64,000 bases of DNA from the NCBI RefSeq assembly GCF_001625655.1, contig NZ_AUYB01000098.1, forward strand, positions 124,001 through 188,000, written 5' to 3'. The DNA comes from Pseudoalteromonas luteoviolacea DSM 6061 (GTDB taxonomy: Bacteria; Pseudomonadota; Gammaproteobacteria; Enterobacterales; Alteromonadaceae). The position numbers and the translations under genes were made by a program. A model generated the notes under the pieces. That model saw only the letters and a list, made by a program, of their open reading frames with translations, had not been told where the DNA came from and searched no databases. Numbering within the stretch: position 1 is the stretch's first letter; every line of letters starts with the position of its first letter. Below, one piece after another: positions 62,768 to 64,000 of the stretch.

Positions 62768-62997
62768 GGTGCTTTGAAGTAAAGCCGATATATTAGGCTA
62801 AAGTAAAAATTTGGCAGTCGCAGCCCTAGTTTTTTGATTGCAAAGTTTGGCAATGCGCCAAATTGGATATTTGGCTAACTCATTCCTTGCCCCAAAATGT
62901 ATTTAGTCGAATGCCTCAAAGAATGGCGGCCATTAGAATATTATCTTTAAAGCACTGATCTTATGACCAGTTGACTTGTGTTTCTTCTATAGTCAAG

Positions 62998-63020
62998 AAA
63001 ACGACCCATTGGGTCGTTTT
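62998..63020. terminator. Hairpin terminator
   Basis: AAAACGACCC and GGGTCGTTTT pair around ATT, with T residues following on the right and A residues on the left, so it can work in both directions. Confidence 0.8.
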
Positions 63021-63181
63021 TATCCTTTCCATAATTTCTACAATGATTAAAAATATATCTTTAGCAACAAGTTAGTTATTGTGATAAAACTGGTACAATG
63101 AGAAAAATGATCCATGGCTCGGTAGAAAAACGACCAATGGGGTCGATATTAAATTGTCAACTGCAATCAAAAGGAGGCACT

Positions 63182-63523
63182 GTGCCAATATCTAATAAGA
63201 AAATAAAAGGATATACATTTTTATCAGAGATGTATGAAGATGACTATTTCCCAAATTTCTTGGTAGATAAAATTAAGGCCATCCTTGTCGAGCTCTGCGA
63301 AAGCATTGAAAGCCAAAATCCAACGTCTTCCTCAGAATTACTTTCGCTCACTCATGCTTCAACTGAGCGTATCAATGAGTTAGAAGAAGAGTTCGAGGAG
63401 AATGATAGCGAGCTTGAGACTGCTGCACGCGAAGACATGGCTGAAAGCTTTGAGTTTATTGTCCGGTCTTACGGATTTTCAGATGTGGATATTGAAGATG
63501 TTATCGCCACAAGAGAGTGGTGA
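63182..63523 (+). CDS. DUF5713-family protein, probable integron cassette gene
   Basis: The GTG at 63182, four bases after AGGAGG, is the best start; the frame is open from 63098 but no ribosome site lies there. The 113-residue acidic protein contains MYEDDYFPNFLVDKIKAILVELC, the DUF5713 signature. The function is unknown. An attC-like site follows 14 bp after the stop, so this is probably a mobile gene cassette. Confidence 0.82.
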   Translation: MPISNKKIKGYTFLSEMYEDDYFPNFLVDKIKAILVELCESIESQNPTSSSELLSLTHASTERINELEEEFEENDSELETAAREDMAESFEFIVRSYGFSDVDIEDVIATREW

Positions 63524-63537
63524 TAAATGGTTCAAGC

Positions 63538-63609
63538 AGTTAACAAGGCGCTGTTGTTGGACTGTTTTTCCGCTGCGCTCCAAAACAGCCGCAAAGCTAA
63601 GCGTTAGGT
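63538..63609. repeat. attC-like integron recombination site
   Basis: The 72-bp element starts with AGTTAAC, close to the RYYYAAC consensus, and ends with GTTAGGT, an exact GTTRRRY core (63603-63609). Inside, CTGTTTT pairs with AAAACAG around the variable loop. It ends the DUF5713 cassette and begins the next. Confidence 0.75.
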
Positions 63610-63631
63610 ATACATATAATCGAGGCGAAAA

Positions 63632-63943
63632 TTGGTCAGGAAAATAAAGAATAAAGCTTTCTCAAAGTTAAAAAGAAAAAGACTAGGTTATCGGTTTATT
63701 GGTTGTTGGTTTTTAGTTCTAGGTGGGTTTATGTCCTATTCATTTGGCCAACTAATGCTAGATCCAGATGGAGTACTTAATTATAACGGCGTTGATACAA
63801 CAGACTTCGACATTAAATTGAATGCTTTTCTTTTTACTTTAATTTTTCCTGTAATTGGCTTTATATTTGTAATTATTCCAAAGCGCTTAATAAATAAATT
63901 ATTGTTATTACAGGCAAGAATGAATCCATTTTCGTCCAGGTAA
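63632..63943 (+). CDS. Two-helix membrane protein in an integron cassette
   Basis: A TTG start at 63632 behind GAGG gives a 103-residue protein. It has a basic N-terminus and two membrane helices (FIGCWFLVLGGFMSYSF and FLFTLIFPVIGFIFVII). The family was not recognised. It is bracketed by attC elements at 63538-63609 and from 63951, the normal layout of a single-gene cassette. Confidence 0.7.
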   Translation: MVRKIKNKAFSKLKRKRLGYRFIGCWFLVLGGFMSYSFGQLMLDPDGVLNYNGVDTTDFDIKLNAFLFTLIFPVIGFIFVIIPKRLINKLLLLQARMNPFSSR

Positions 63944-63950
63944 CATGTAT

Positions 63951-64000
63951 ACCTAACAAACGCATCAACGCATGGACTAATTTGGTTTGGCGCTTCGCGC
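63951..64000. repeat. attC-like site, cut by the window edge
   Basis: ACCTAAC at 63951-63957 is an exact RYYYAAC core. It is followed by AAACGCATCAACGCATGGAC and by GGCGC-TTC-GCGC at the edge, which looks like the apex of an attC hairpin whose right half lies beyond the window. The TAACAAACGC opening resembles Vibrio-type repeats. Confidence 0.75.

Larger units (their letters stand above)
62363..63181. other. Intergenic region with a phage late-promoter relic and a terminator
   Basis: This 819-bp stretch lies between the amine oxidase start and the DUF5713 gene. It includes the promoter side of the oxidase gene, the promoter relic at 62692-62767, a hairpin terminator at 62998-63020 and a second small CGACC/GGTCG dyad near 63131. 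No credible gene was found between 62370 and 63100. Confidence 0.6.

Overview
The window comes from the chromosome of an AT-rich marine gammaproteobacterium, most likely an alteromonad of the Pseudoalteromonas type. That placement is inferred from the gene content (rhombosortase, gamma-glutamyltransferase, NAD malic enzyme, MiaE, integron-like cassettes) and not from any marker gene.

Layout. Bases 1-14243 are ordinary chromosomal genes: the end of an S9 peptidase gene, a quinone-oxidoreductase-like MDR enzyme diverging from a LysR regulator, a secreted seven-repeat propeller protein, rhombosortase, ggt, maeA, a periplasmic binding protein, a secreted Cys-rich protein, a SIMPL protein, a MAPEG protein, a sulfotransferase-like protein, miaE and a possible acetyltransferase. 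At 14244 a Tat-exported flavin amine oxidase gene begins (minus strand). It is cut in two by a 46.9-kb Mu-like transposable prophage (about 15188-62097), and its N-terminal piece resumes at 62099-62362. A 7-bp direct repeat, TTTATCC, lies at both junctions. From 63182 to the right edge the DNA looks like integron gene cassettes separated by attC sites.

Prophage. It has a MuA/MuB-type transposition module and a siphovirus-type tail (a tube protein but no sheath gene), so it resembles the B3/D3112 kind of Mu-like phage. The control region is central (30.2-31.2 kb). From it a leftward arm carries ner, early genes, A, B, gemA and a Mor/C-family activator, then lysozyme, terminases, portal, DUF3164 and MuF. 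The rightward arm carries protease/scaffold, capsid, tail tube, tail chaperones, tape measure, tail tip and receptor-binding genes. Each of the three late operons is preceded by a GTAAAA-N2-TTTTAC dyad. At two of the three a -10-like TAATTT follows at exactly 17 bp, which suggests one late regulon under the Mor/C-like protein.

Cargo. Four accessory islands break the phage modules. (1) At 22.2-24.5 kb lie a HEPN-motif protein, a coiled-coil protein and a truncated duplicate of the activator gene. (2) At 31.2-34.9 kb a lysogeny-side operon sits directly behind the repressor: a secreted protein, a large propeller/Y_Y_Y/HATPase membrane protein without a recognisable phospho-acceptor histidine, and a YecR-like lipoprotein. 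(3) At 35.1-39.2 kb there are two two-gene modules, each pairing a soluble protein (NdpA family; DUF4747 family) with a membrane protein. (4) At 48.0-51.0 kb a cluster inside the tail region includes a cold-shock-domain/P-loop ATPase fusion with a 1-nt frameshift. Islands 1, 3 and 4 are the best candidates for undescribed anti-phage systems; island 2 could be a phage-borne sensory system. These roles are inferred from architecture and context only.
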